Below the pieces are notes generated by a model. The model was not told where the DNA came from and searched no databases. It saw only the letters and a program-made list of their open reading frames with translations. From Chthonomonas sp. UBA2387 (GTDB taxonomy: Bacteria > Armatimonadota > Fimbriimonadia > Fimbriimonadales > Fimbriimonadaceae): DNA of 24,422 nt. The stretch covers positions 64,201 to 88,622 of the forward strand of contig DDSP01000073.1 of assembly GCA_002343445.1 (NCBI GenBank), read 5' to 3'. The position numbers and the translations under genes were made by a program. Below, piece by piece: positions 8,649 to 16,319 of the stretch (positions are counted from its first letter, which is position 1; every line of letters starts with the position of its first letter).

Positions 8649-8706
8649 TGCGCACCTTCCTCCCCGAGCCTAGGGGATGGCGAGGCTACGGCGAGTCGAA
8701 AATGGC

Positions 8707-9678
8707 TCATGGCAGGCCTCCCATGTCGCGGACAGCCAGCGCAAGGGCGGCCACGGCCAACAACAACTGGACGAGAGCGAACGACCAGACGACGCGGCTC
8801 TCGGGCCAGCCCTTCTTCTCGAACGCGTGGTGAATCGGCGCCATGGGAAACAGCCGCTTGCGCGTGAGCTTGAACCAACCCACCTGCATCGGCACCGGCA
8901 CCAACTCGATCACCATCAGCAGGCTCAGCACCAGGAGGGGAAGTGTTGGGCGGCCCAACTCGAGGCGGCCGATGTGTGTTTCGGCGAACCAGCCGACGGT
9001 CAGAAAGCCCATCAAAGCCCCGATCGGCATCGAACCCGTGTCTCCCATGAACACCCGTGCCGGTGGCGCGTTGACGAACAGGAACGCCACCAAACCTCCG
9101 GCGACCGCACCTGCGATGTGCACGGGCAACGCAGGTGCGCCGGCCCAATCCAGCCACAAGACGCCCAGCGCTCCAAAGGCCAAGAAGTGAACCAGGCCGA
9201 TGGACCCCGCCAAGGCGTCCAAGCCATCGGCGAAGTTGTACGCGTTGGCGAAGAACAACACCCCGAAACCGGCCAAGATCAGGTTTCTCGGGGTGTTGGG
9301 CAACCCCATGAGCGCGGGCGTGCAAGCGGCCAAGGCGACTTGCGCGCCGAGTTTGGGCAGCCAGCCGAGTCCCCGCTTGCCCGTCAGTTTCGGCATCGCG
9401 AAGTCGTCCACGAACCCCAGCGCGGCGAAGCCGCCAAGCCAAGCCAGCAGCATCCAGTGGCCCGGGAAGGCGAAGCCCCAGGCGGCCAACCCCACCAAGA
9501 CGATCAAGCCGCCCATCGTCGGCGTGCCTTGCTTCTTCTGGTGGGCTTCCGGCGCGTGCGGGTCGATGGTCTGCCTGGCCCGACCGGCTCGCAGAGAGGC
9601 CATCACCAACGGCGCTGCGACCGCTGCCGCGAGGAACGAGACCCAGAACGCCGTCAAGAGATCGGAAAGGGTGGTCAT
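8707..9678 (-). CDS. mraY: Phospho-N-acetylmuramoyl-pentapeptide-transferase MraY
   Basis: MraY transfers phospho-MurNAc-pentapeptide from UDP to undecaprenyl phosphate to make lipid I at the membrane. The 323-residue protein is at the short end for the family, similar to Gram-positive homologues. Conserved catalytic features are all present: QKKQGTPTMGG (48-58), the Asp pair in FVDDF (D91, D92), NAYNFADGLDALA (145-157), FMGDTGS with D213, and the loop MAPIHHAFEKKGWPE (279-293) that carries the conserved histidines. Multiple hydrophobic helices span the rest. The start is the ATG at 9678, overlapping the murF stop as ATGA. The frame stays open upstream to 9972, but those residues lie over murF and are rejected. 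Confidence 0.96.
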   Translation of the reverse strand: MTTLSDLLTAFWVSFLAAAVAAPLVMASLRAGRARQTIDPHAPEAHQKKQGTPTMGGLIVLVGLAAWGFAFPGHWMLLAWLGGFAALGFVDDFAMPKLTGKRGLGWLPKLGAQVALAACTPALMGLPNTPRNLILAGFGVLFFANAYNFADGLDALAGSIGLVHFLAFGALGVLWLDWAGAPALPVHIAGAVAGGLVAFLFVNAPPARVFMGDTGSMPIGALMGFLTVGWFAETHIGRLELGRPTLPLLVLSLLMVIELVPVPMQVGWFKLTRKRLFPMAPIHHAFEKKGWPESRVVWSFALVQLLLAVAALALAVRDMGGLP

Positions 9679-11030
9679 GATGGAACCTCCACCAGCCGCT
9701 CCAGCCCGAGGGCCCGGCTGCCTTTGAGCAACACGACGTCGCCGGGCAACGTCCGATCGAGAAACTCGCGCAGGTCGTCCAGGTCGTCGGCCAGCAAGAA
9801 CTGCTCGTCGGCCATGCCGCATCGGATGGCTTCGTCCTGGATCGCCCACGTGCCTTCGCCGAACAGGGCAACGCGTTCCACACACGAGGCGGCCAGCGCT
9901 CGCCCAACCATCCGGTGGCCTTCTTCCGAGGCATCGCCCAGTTCCTTCATCTCGCCGAGTACGGCAAGGCATCGGGTCGCCTCGGTGAACTCGGCCAGCG
10001 ATTCGATGGCGTAGACGACGCTCGGCGGGCTGGCGTTGTAGGCGTCGAGCAACACCGTGGCGTGACCGTGGGCGACGGTCTGCATGCGCAGAGGAGGAAT
10101 CTGAGAGTACGTCAGCGCGGCGGCGGCCTCATGAATCGAGACCCCCGCCGCAACGCCGACGACAAGTGCGGCTCCCGCATTTAGGGCGTTGTGACGGCCG
10201 ACGGTCGGTAGTTCGGCCTCGAATGGTTGCCCATCGAGGACGCCGGCGATCATGCTTCCGCCTCCTGCCTTCCGCTGATAACTCAGAATCCGGCAATCGG
10301 CTTCGGCGCTGAACCCGTACGACCGCACAACGCTTGGTGAACCGTGCTTCAAGCGTTGGTAGAAGTCGTCTTCCCGCCAAACGACAGAAATACCTGTTTG
10401 CGGATCGAGGGCCTGGAGCAGTTCCATCTTGGCGCGGAAAATGCCCTCGCGCGAGCCCACTTTTTCAATGTGCGCGTAGCCGATGTTGGTCACGACGCCG
10501 ATCGTCGGCCGCACGAACGAGGCGAGGTGCGCGATCTGCCCGAACCCCCGCATGCCCATTTCGGTGACTACGGCCTTGTGGTCCTCGAGTTCTGCCCAGA
10601 GCAGGGGCGACGTGTACTCCGAGTTGCGGTTGCCGGGGTTCTTGAGCGCGGGGCCAAGGGGCGAGAGCGCCGCAGCGATGAACTCCTTGGTGGTCGTCTT
10701 GCCGGCGCTGCCCGTGACGCCGACCACGGGGCCCGTGAACGCGTCGCGGAGTCCTCCCGCGAACCGGGCCAGCGCAGCGACCAGGTTGTCCACCAAGACG
10801 TGCGGCGCGGCCACCGGTCTCTCGGCGATCACGGCGGCGACCCCGGCCTGCGCGACGGCCTCTGCGTAGTCGTGTCCGTCGGCGTTTTCGCCTTGGATGG
10901 CGAGAAACACCTTGCTCGACTGCTCCTCGCGGCTGTCGGTGGTGAAGCCTGTGAAGGGGGTCTCCGCTGCGACGCCATGAAGCGTGCCGCCCAGGCGGGA
11001 AGCAAGTTCACCCACGGTCCACTGCCTCAT
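9675..11030 (-). CDS. murF: UDP-MurNAc-tripeptide--D-alanyl-D-alanine ligase MurF
   Basis: MurF is the cytoplasmic ATP-dependent ligase that adds D-Ala-D-Ala to the UDP-MurNAc-tripeptide. The 451-residue product shows the three Mur-ligase domains: an N-terminal substrate domain (TDSREEQ at about 31-37), the ATPase domain with P-loop GVTGSAGKTTTKEF (K111), and a C-terminal domain. NSEYTSPLLWA, GRHNALNAGAAL and LLDAYNASP (the AYNA signature typical of MurF rather than MurC/D/E) support the assignment. The start is the ATG at 11030, overlapping the murE stop as ATGA. The frame is open far upstream (to 12599), but that part is a shadow of murE. Confidence 0.95.
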   Translation of the reverse strand: MRQWTVGELASRLGGTLHGVAAETPFTGFTTDSREEQSSKVFLAIQGENADGHDYAEAVAQAGVAAVIAERPVAAPHVLVDNLVAALARFAGGLRDAFTGPVVGVTGSAGKTTTKEFIAAALSPLGPALKNPGNRNSEYTSPLLWAELEDHKAVVTEMGMRGFGQIAHLASFVRPTIGVVTNIGYAHIEKVGSREGIFRAKMELLQALDPQTGISVVWREDDFYQRLKHGSPSVVRSYGFSAEADCRILSYQRKAGGGSMIAGVLDGQPFEAELPTVGRHNALNAGAALVVGVAAGVSIHEAAAALTYSQIPPLRMQTVAHGHATVLLDAYNASPPSVVYAIESLAEFTEATRCLAVLGEMKELGDASEEGHRMVGRALAASCVERVALFGEGTWAIQDEAIRCGMADEQFLLADDLDDLREFLDRTLPGDVVLLKGSRALGLERLVEVPS

Positions 11031-12505
11031 CGGCGAGCCTCCAATCCTCGGCGCACCAAGTCGCGGTCGTCCATCGGGTGTTTGGTGCGTCCGATGATCT
11101 GATAGTTCTCGTGCCCTTTGCCCGCCACGACCACGACGTCGCCGGGCTCGGCCAGTTGGATGGCCTTGGCCACAGCCTCGGCACGGTCCACGATGGTCAG
11201 GCTTTGCTTGGCCGTCGCTAGACCCGGGACGATGTCGTTCAGGATGGCTTCGGGGTCTTCGGTGCGCGGGTTGTCGCTGGTCGCCACGGCGATGTCGGCG
11301 CGCTCGGCGGCTGCTCGGCCCATGATCGGCCGCTTGGTGCGGTCTCGGTCGCCTCCGCACCCGAAAACGGCGATGACGCGCCCCGTCGTCAGCTCGCGGA
11401 CGGCATCGAGGAGCTTGGCCAGCGCGTCCGGGGTGTGGGCGTAGTCCACCAAAACCCCGATGCCGTGGTCGTTGGGCACCGACTCGAATCGGCCCGGGGC
11501 AGGCTGCACTCCGTGCAAGGCGTCTGCGGTTTCGCGGAGGTCGTAGCCCAAGGCGACCAGCGCTCCGGCGGCGCTGAGCAGGTTGTCCACGTTGAACGAA
11601 CCCCCGACCGAGGCTCGGAACTCGGCGGTAGCTCCGTCGATATCCAGCCCCAAATCGATCGCTTCGACGCCAACGCGGACGGGCGTTCCCACCAAGCGGC
11701 TGCTGCCCGCGCCGGGGGTGCCATGGCGTCGGGAGGTCTCCACGGCCCCAGGAGTCCGGGCCGCCCACTCGGCGCCCACGGGGTCGTCCACGTTGAACAC
11801 GGCTCCCTCGGAAAGGTCGAACAGCCTGGCCTTGGCCTCGCGGTAGGCGTCCATCGTGCCGTGAAAGTCGAGGTGGTCTTGGGTCAGGTTCGTGAACACG
11901 CCCACCTCGAACCGCAAACCGTCCACGCGATGCTCGGCGAGGGCATGGCTGCTGACCTCCATCGCGAGGTCTTGCGCGCCCGAATCCCTCACTTCGGCGA
12001 CGAGCCGCATGAGTTCGACCGAGAAGGGAGTCGTGTTGGCCAGTTCTCGTTCGATTCCGGGCGCCCAGATGCCGAGAGTGCCCAGGTACGCGCCCCTTCG
12101 CCCCAGGTTCGCGAAGGCCTGTCGAAGCAACCAAGCCGTCGTGGTTTTGCCGTTGGTGCCCGTCACGCCGACGATGCGCAGCGCCGATCCCGGGTCGCCG
12201 AGCACGGCCTTTGCGGCGAGGGCAGCGGCCAGCGAAAGGGATTCGGGCGCTACTCGAACGAACGGCAGCCCGGCCGAACGCGCCAGCGCAACCCCTTCGG
12301 AGGTGCAGACCAACGCGGCGCTGGCTCCACCGGCGACGGCTTGAGGGATGAACCGGTGGCCGTCCACGGTGTGTCCGGGGTAGCAGACGAACAAGGTGCC
12401 GGGCGTGACGGCGCGGGAGTCCGACACGATGTCCGCGACGTCCGCCGATCCTGCGGACTCCAGAGCCAAACCGCCCAAACGCTCCGCAACTTCCCGCAGC
12501 GTCAT
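11027..12505 (-). CDS. murE: UDP-MurNAc-L-Ala-D-Glu--meso-DAP ligase MurE
   Basis: MurE adds the third amino acid of the peptidoglycan stem peptide in an ATP-dependent reaction in the cytoplasm. The product has 492 residues. The P-loop VTGTNGKTTT has its lysine at 120. Lysine 225 in YREAKARLF matches the carbamylated lysine of the family. The specificity motif DNPR sits at 411-414, almost exactly where E. coli MurE has it, and indicates meso-diaminopimelate rather than lysine. GKGHENYQ near the C-terminus is also typical. The start is the ATG at 12505, overlapping the ftsI stop as ATGA. The frame extends to 12580, adding 25 residues that lie over ftsI and are rejected. Confidence 0.96.
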   Translation of the reverse strand: MTLREVAERLGGLALESAGSADVADIVSDSRAVTPGTLFVCYPGHTVDGHRFIPQAVAGGASAALVCTSEGVALARSAGLPFVRVAPESLSLAAALAAKAVLGDPGSALRIVGVTGTNGKTTTAWLLRQAFANLGRRGAYLGTLGIWAPGIERELANTTPFSVELMRLVAEVRDSGAQDLAMEVSSHALAEHRVDGLRFEVGVFTNLTQDHLDFHGTMDAYREAKARLFDLSEGAVFNVDDPVGAEWAARTPGAVETSRRHGTPGAGSSRLVGTPVRVGVEAIDLGLDIDGATAEFRASVGGSFNVDNLLSAAGALVALGYDLRETADALHGVQPAPGRFESVPNDHGIGVLVDYAHTPDALAKLLDAVRELTTGRVIAVFGCGGDRDRTKRPIMGRAAAERADIAVATSDNPRTEDPEAILNDIVPGLATAKQSLTIVDRAEAVAKAIQLAEPGDVVVVAGKGHENYQIIGRTKHPMDDRDLVRRGLEARR

Positions 12506-14481
12506 CCCGTGGGAGCCCCCTGTCTCGAAGCGACGCGCGGGGAGTTCGAGACGGGTCGAATGGCCAGAGACCGGATGCATGCCTTGGCGATGTCCACAAA
12601 CACCGGACCCGCGACCGAGCCGCCGTAGTACTGCCCGCCCTTGGGGTTGTCGATCATCACCAAGATGACGGCTTCGGGCTCTTCGGCGGGGACGAAGCCC
12701 ACGAAGTTGGAGACATAGCCCGCTTGCCCGGCCTTGCGGATCTTCTGGGCGGTGCCCGTTTTGCCCCCGAGCGCGTAGCCGGGGATGCGGAGGGTCTTGC
12801 CTGTACCTCGCTCGCTGTCGATCACCTTTCTCATGTACGCCAACATGGTTTCAGCGACTTCTGGGCTGACGGCGCGATTTGCCGTGACCGGCTTGAGTTC
12901 GCGGTCGCCGTAAGCCGTGAGCAGGCGCGGCTTCATCCGCACGCCGTGATTGGCCAGAGACGCGTACGCCGAGGCCAACTGAACGGGCGTGAGGTTGATG
13001 GCTTGTCCGAAGCCGAGCACAGCAAGCTGGTGCACGCGGTCGTACTCCTCGAAGTTGAAGAGGCCCTTCCGTTCGCCTCGCATCTCGGCGCCTGCGGCGC
13101 TGAGGATTCCGGGCCGGTCGAGAATCTCCAGCCGCTCCAAGAACTTGAGAAACTCGTCGCGCCCGATGCGCTCCGCCCAGAGCGATGCGGCCACGTTGCA
13201 GCTTCGCGCGATGGCGTCCTCCAGGGTCACCGTCCCGTGGGCTCGCTGCCCGTTGTGCATCGCGCAGTGGACGGTGCGCGCTCGGTTGACCTGCCTGGAA
13301 CCCGTGCAATGGAACGTCTCGCCCGGCTTGACGACCCCCAGTTCCATGGCGCAAGCCAGAGTCAGGATCTTGAACGTGGAGCCGGGCTCGAACACGGCTT
13401 GGTAGGCGGGGTTGAAGTCCGTTGCGGGCCAGCCGTCGATGGAGCCGTTCTGTTCGCTGTTCGGGTCGAAGGTGGGCCAAGTCGCGACGGCCATCAGGTC
13501 GCCTGTTTTGGGGTCGATCACCACGGCGACTCCCTGATCGGCCTTGTGGGCTTCCACGGCCCGGCGCACCGAGTTGGCGGCAGCCTCCTGAATCTGGCTG
13601 TGAATCGTGGTGACCACCGTTTGCCCGTCAAGGCGGGGTGTGCTTTCGTCTTTGAGCTTCGTCGGCAGGAACTCGCCTCGACGATCCACGGCGCCCACCG
13701 TTCGGCCGTCCTGTCCCTCCAGAATCTTGTGCAGGGCGTATTCGAGACCGTTGTCGGCCCGCAATTCGGTCTTGGCCTTGTCGGTCTTCTCGTCGGTCAC
13801 GCTCGTCTCGACGACCTTGTCCACCAGACTGGCCGTAGCAAAGCCCATGGGATAGGCACGCCGACCGCGTGCCGCAAGCGAGACGCCGTCGGCCTTCCAG
13901 GCCATCGCGAGTTTCTGGACCGATTGGCGTTTGGCTTCGGACAGCGTGACGCGCCACTTGGCGGATTGGACGCCGGATGTCGAAAGTTGGAGGAAGTCGG
14001 ACGCGGGAATGCCGGTTTCGGCGCTCAGGGCGGAGAAGAACGCCCGGCTGCTTGGCACCAGGGTGCGCTTGATCGCCTTGCCGGCCCGGTCCTTGTCGTT
14101 GCGATAGAACGTGACTTGGAATTCGTAGCGGTTTTGGTCCTCGGCCAGGGGCTTGCCGTCCGCCGTCAGGATGGTGCCGCGCCGGGCGAAGTCGTTGACC
14201 GGCTGGTCGAGCCGATGGTTGAGGCGACCCAGCGCCAGCAAGGTCTCCCTTCCGAACCACTGCGTGCGCATCGCCGAAAATGCGCACCAAACCAAGAGGA
14301 CAGCGAACCCAGAGCCCAAGGCCGTCAGGCGAGCCGACGAGGGGCCCCGTTTGACGGGTTTCTTGGGTCGAGGCGGCTCTGGCTCGACAACGGGGCGCGG
14401 CTTCGCGGCGGGCCTCTCCGTAGTGTAGAGGGTCCGGTAGGTTACTTCGCGCTTGGGCGGGCTATGGGGCGCGCGAGCCAT
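12502..14481 (-). CDS. ftsI: Septal peptidoglycan transpeptidase FtsI (class B penicillin-binding protein)
   Basis: This membrane-anchored D,D-transpeptidase cross-links septal peptidoglycan together with FtsW. The 659-residue protein has a long basic, proline-rich cytoplasmic tail (1-50), a single membrane segment (about 52-71), a PBP dimerisation domain with the RRGTILTADGKPLA box, and the transpeptidase domain. The active-site serine lies in EPGSTFK (S368, K371). The second motif is SCN at 427-429 and the third is KTG at 574-576. C392 and C406 match a cysteine pair common in these proteins. No PASTA repeats are present. The ATG at 14481 has GGAGAG upstream (CTGGAGAGAACGAGC then ATG), which favours it over the in-frame site at 14523. 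It overlaps the ftsL-like gene by 20 bases. Confidence 0.94.
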   Translation of the reverse strand: MARAPHSPPKREVTYRTLYTTERPAAKPRPVVEPEPPRPKKPVKRGPSSARLTALGSGFAVLLVWCAFSAMRTQWFGRETLLALGRLNHRLDQPVNDFARRGTILTADGKPLAEDQNRYEFQVTFYRNDKDRAGKAIKRTLVPSSRAFFSALSAETGIPASDFLQLSTSGVQSAKWRVTLSEAKRQSVQKLAMAWKADGVSLAARGRRAYPMGFATASLVDKVVETSVTDEKTDKAKTELRADNGLEYALHKILEGQDGRTVGAVDRRGEFLPTKLKDESTPRLDGQTVVTTIHSQIQEAAANSVRRAVEAHKADQGVAVVIDPKTGDLMAVATWPTFDPNSEQNGSIDGWPATDFNPAYQAVFEPGSTFKILTLACAMELGVVKPGETFHCTGSRQVNRARTVHCAMHNGQRAHGTVTLEDAIARSCNVAASLWAERIGRDEFLKFLERLEILDRPGILSAAGAEMRGERKGLFNFEEYDRVHQLAVLGFGQAINLTPVQLASAYASLANHGVRMKPRLLTAYGDRELKPVTANRAVSPEVAETMLAYMRKVIDSERGTGKTLRIPGYALGGKTGTAQKIRKAGQAGYVSNFVGFVPAEEPEAVILVMIDNPKGGQYYGGSVAGPVFVDIAKACIRSLAIRPVSNSPRVASRQGAPTG

Positions 14482-14902
14482 GCTCGTTCTCTCCAGACGG
14501 ATGGGAAGCGGCATTGGCGTCAAAGGCGGCTACGATGGCGTTGGGAGTCTCCGGTGCCACTCCAGCCGCCGCCAGTTCCCCGACCTGCTCGATGGTGAGG
14601 AAACCTCGCTCCTGAGCCCAAGATTCGACTCGGGCCGGGGCCGTAAGCAACGCGATGTTCCGCTTGAGGACGACTTCCTGACGTGCCACTCGCTCGGCAC
14701 GATGCTTGGCCTCGATGCCCCGCTGGCGCGTGGTTTCGAACAGAACGTGGCCGACCAAGGAGCTGAACACGAACGTCGCGATGGCCACGCACGCGTAAAG
14801 CAAGGAGAGGTCGAGAACGTCTTTCCACACGATGGCGAGGCTTGCTGCCTTCGGACGGGTCGTTGAACGCAGACGAGGGGATGCTACTGGGATTGCCGCC
14901 AT
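14462..14902 (-). CDS. ftsL: FtsL-like cell division membrane protein
   Basis: This small bitopic protein of 146 residues has a short cytoplasmic N-terminus, one hydrophobic segment (about 33-56, LSLLYACVAIATFVFSS), and a charged predicted coiled-coil region (about 57-85). The segment ALLTAPARVESWAQERGFL resembles the conserved FtsL motif, in which a leucine-rich turn and an arginine precede the A-x-E-R-G-[FLM] end of the coil. FtsL normally acts with FtsB and FtsQ to hold FtsI/FtsW at the septum and activate them. FtsL sequences diverge quickly, so the call rests mainly on topology and on its place between rsmH and ftsI. The ATG at 14902 is preceded by AGAAGGAAGA. It overlaps rsmH by 19 bases and ftsI by 20 bases. 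Confidence 0.75.
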   Translation of the reverse strand: MAAIPVASPRLRSTTRPKAASLAIVWKDVLDLSLLYACVAIATFVFSSLVGHVLFETTRQRGIEAKHRAERVARQEVVLKRNIALLTAPARVESWAQERGFLTIEQVGELAAAGVAPETPNAIVAAFDANAASHPSGENEHGSRAP

Positions 14903-15861
14903 GACGATCTTCCTTCTGGGGTGGTGGTTTCGCGCCGGATCGCCCGCAATTTCGCGCTCCGGCTCCTTGGGTTGGTGAAAATCTCTTCGGGGGTCGGTCC
15001 GACCGGCTTTGGCGTGAGAACTTGGAAGCCGTGCTCGGAAAGGGCCTTGAACGCGTGCTTGACCTCGCGGTCCTCGCCCGAGTGGTAGGCGAGCACGACC
15101 AGTCTGCCGCCGGGCGTCAACGTCTCGGCGATGGCCGTGATGGCGCCTTCAAGGTCTTCCAACTCGCGGTTGGTCAGGATGCGGATGGCTTGAAACGTCC
15201 TTGTGGCCGGGTGGATGCGCTTCTCTCTCGCTCGTGGCGGGATGGCAGCCAGCACGCATTCGACCAGGTCGTTCGTCGTGCGGAGCGGGGCGGATCGGCG
15301 ACGCTCGACGATCTGCTTGGCGATGGCGCGCGCCCATCGCTCGTCGCCGTACTCGCGCAAGGCGTCCTCGATCTGGGCGGCGGTCAGGCGGTTGAGCAGG
15401 GCCGCCGCTGGCTCGCGGTCGTCTCGGTTCATGCGCATGTCGAGCGGCCCGTCTTGAAGAAAGCTCAGGCCCCGACCGGGGTCGTCGATCTGCGCGCTGT
15501 TCAGACCCAGGTCCAGCAAGATGCCGTCGGCCGCCAGTCCCAGTTCGGCTAGCCGGGCGGGAATCGAGCGGTAATCGTCCCGGACCAAGTGCAACGCGTT
15601 GAGGGGAGCCCCGACCATGCGTTCGCGGGCACGCTCGAGCATTGCGGCGTCCCAATCGAAGCCGACGAGCGTGCCTTTGGAGCCGACGCGCTCGGCCAGA
15701 GCCGTCGCATGGCCGGCCAGCCCAATGGTGCCGTCCACGACGGTGTCGCCTGGTTGCGGATCGAGATACTCCAACACCTCGGTCAGCATCACCGGCTCGT
15801 GTGCGCCAGGTTTGGCGGTCTCGCGGGGGACGGAGAGCAGGGAACCGAACACGGCGATCAC
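14884..15861 (-). CDS. rsmH: 16S rRNA (cytosine(1402)-N4)-methyltransferase RsmH (MraW)
   Basis: This SAM-dependent methyltransferase modifies N4 of C1402 in the decoding centre of 16S rRNA. The product has 325 residues. Family signatures are HEPVMLTEVLEYL at the N-terminus, the SAM-binding VVDGTIGLAGHA, FDWDAAMLERA, and the characteristic DGILLDLGLNSAQIDD followed by RGLSFLQDGPLDMRMN. HPATRTFQAIRILTNRELE lies in the C-terminal half. The start is the GTG at 15861, which overlaps the mraZ stop as GTGA and gives the expected family length. The frame is open upstream to 16047, but those 62 residues are a shadow of mraZ. The position second in the dcw operon is the classical one. Confidence 0.95.
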   Translation of the reverse strand: MIAVFGSLLSVPRETAKPGAHEPVMLTEVLEYLDPQPGDTVVDGTIGLAGHATALAERVGSKGTLVGFDWDAAMLERARERMVGAPLNALHLVRDDYRSIPARLAELGLAADGILLDLGLNSAQIDDPGRGLSFLQDGPLDMRMNRDDREPAAALLNRLTAAQIEDALREYGDERWARAIAKQIVERRRSAPLRTTNDLVECVLAAIPPRAREKRIHPATRTFQAIRILTNRELEDLEGAITAIAETLTPGGRLVVLAYHSGEDREVKHAFKALSEHGFQVLTPKPVGPTPEEIFTNPRSRSAKLRAIRRETTTPEGRSSWRQSQ

Positions 15862-16319
15862 GCTTGGCCTCCCGTGCTCATCTGGGCGGCGAGGCGCTTG
15901 GACTCCTGAAGTCTCTCGTGGACGCCGTATTGCACGGGGTCCCAAATCTCGAGGTAGTCGCCGCAACCGAGGACGATGACGCTCTTGCCGATCCTGGCTT
16001 GCTCGCGGAGGCGGCGTGGGATCATGACGCGGCCCTCGGTGTCGCAAGTGAGATCGTCTTCAGCTGATCCGAACACCAAGCGGTTCTCGGGGCGGGCCTG
16101 CCGCTCGCGCACGCTGCCGGACATCAGTTCGGCGACGACGGACTGCCAGGTGTCTTCGGGATACACGGCGATGCAACCGGTCTCGGCATAGGCCATCACG
16201 AACGTCTTGCCGAGGCGAAGACGCTTCTTCTCCCGGATCAGCAACCGTCCCTTGGCGTCGATGTTCGCTTCGTCGGTGCCGATCAAGGGCTTGAAGGCCG
16301 GAGCGTTGGAGTCCTGCAT
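15858..16319 (-). CDS. mraZ: Transcriptional regulator MraZ
   Basis: MraZ is a ring-forming AbrB-like DNA-binding protein that usually represses its own dcw operon. The 153-residue product shows the two tandem half-domains: IDAKGRLLI at 20-28 and CDTEGRVMIPRRLR at 92-105, each with the D-x-x-GR motif. The first half lacks the proline that usually follows GRxxI. The start is the ATG at 16319, preceded by AGGG seven bases away; the frame is open to 16391 (TTG) and includes an ATG at 16388, but those starts would add about 24 residues not usual for the family. It heads the dcw run, downstream of a TATAAT element at 16465-16470. Confidence 0.92.
   Translation of the reverse strand: MQDSNAPAFKPLIGTDEANIDAKGRLLIREKKRLRLGKTFVMAYAETGCIAVYPEDTWQSVVAELMSGSVRERQARPENRLVFGSAEDDLTCDTEGRVMIPRRLREQARIGKSVIVLGCGDYLEIWDPVQYGVHERLQESKRLAAQMSTGGQA

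Noticed and set aside
6391..8655. 754-codon open frame that would give a MurG fusion
   Set aside because: The upstream part overlaps ftsW in another frame and reads as Arg/Gly-rich noise; MurG begins at 7446.
9675..12599. 974-codon open frame apparently containing a larger protein ending in MurF
   Set aside because: Only the part from 11030 is MurF; the upstream part is an out-of-frame shadow of murE. The ATGA overlap marks the true start.
12724..14598. 624-codon plus-strand open frame opposite ftsI
   Set aside because: Antisense to a clear penicillin-binding protein; composition is that of a codon-complement frame with no motif.
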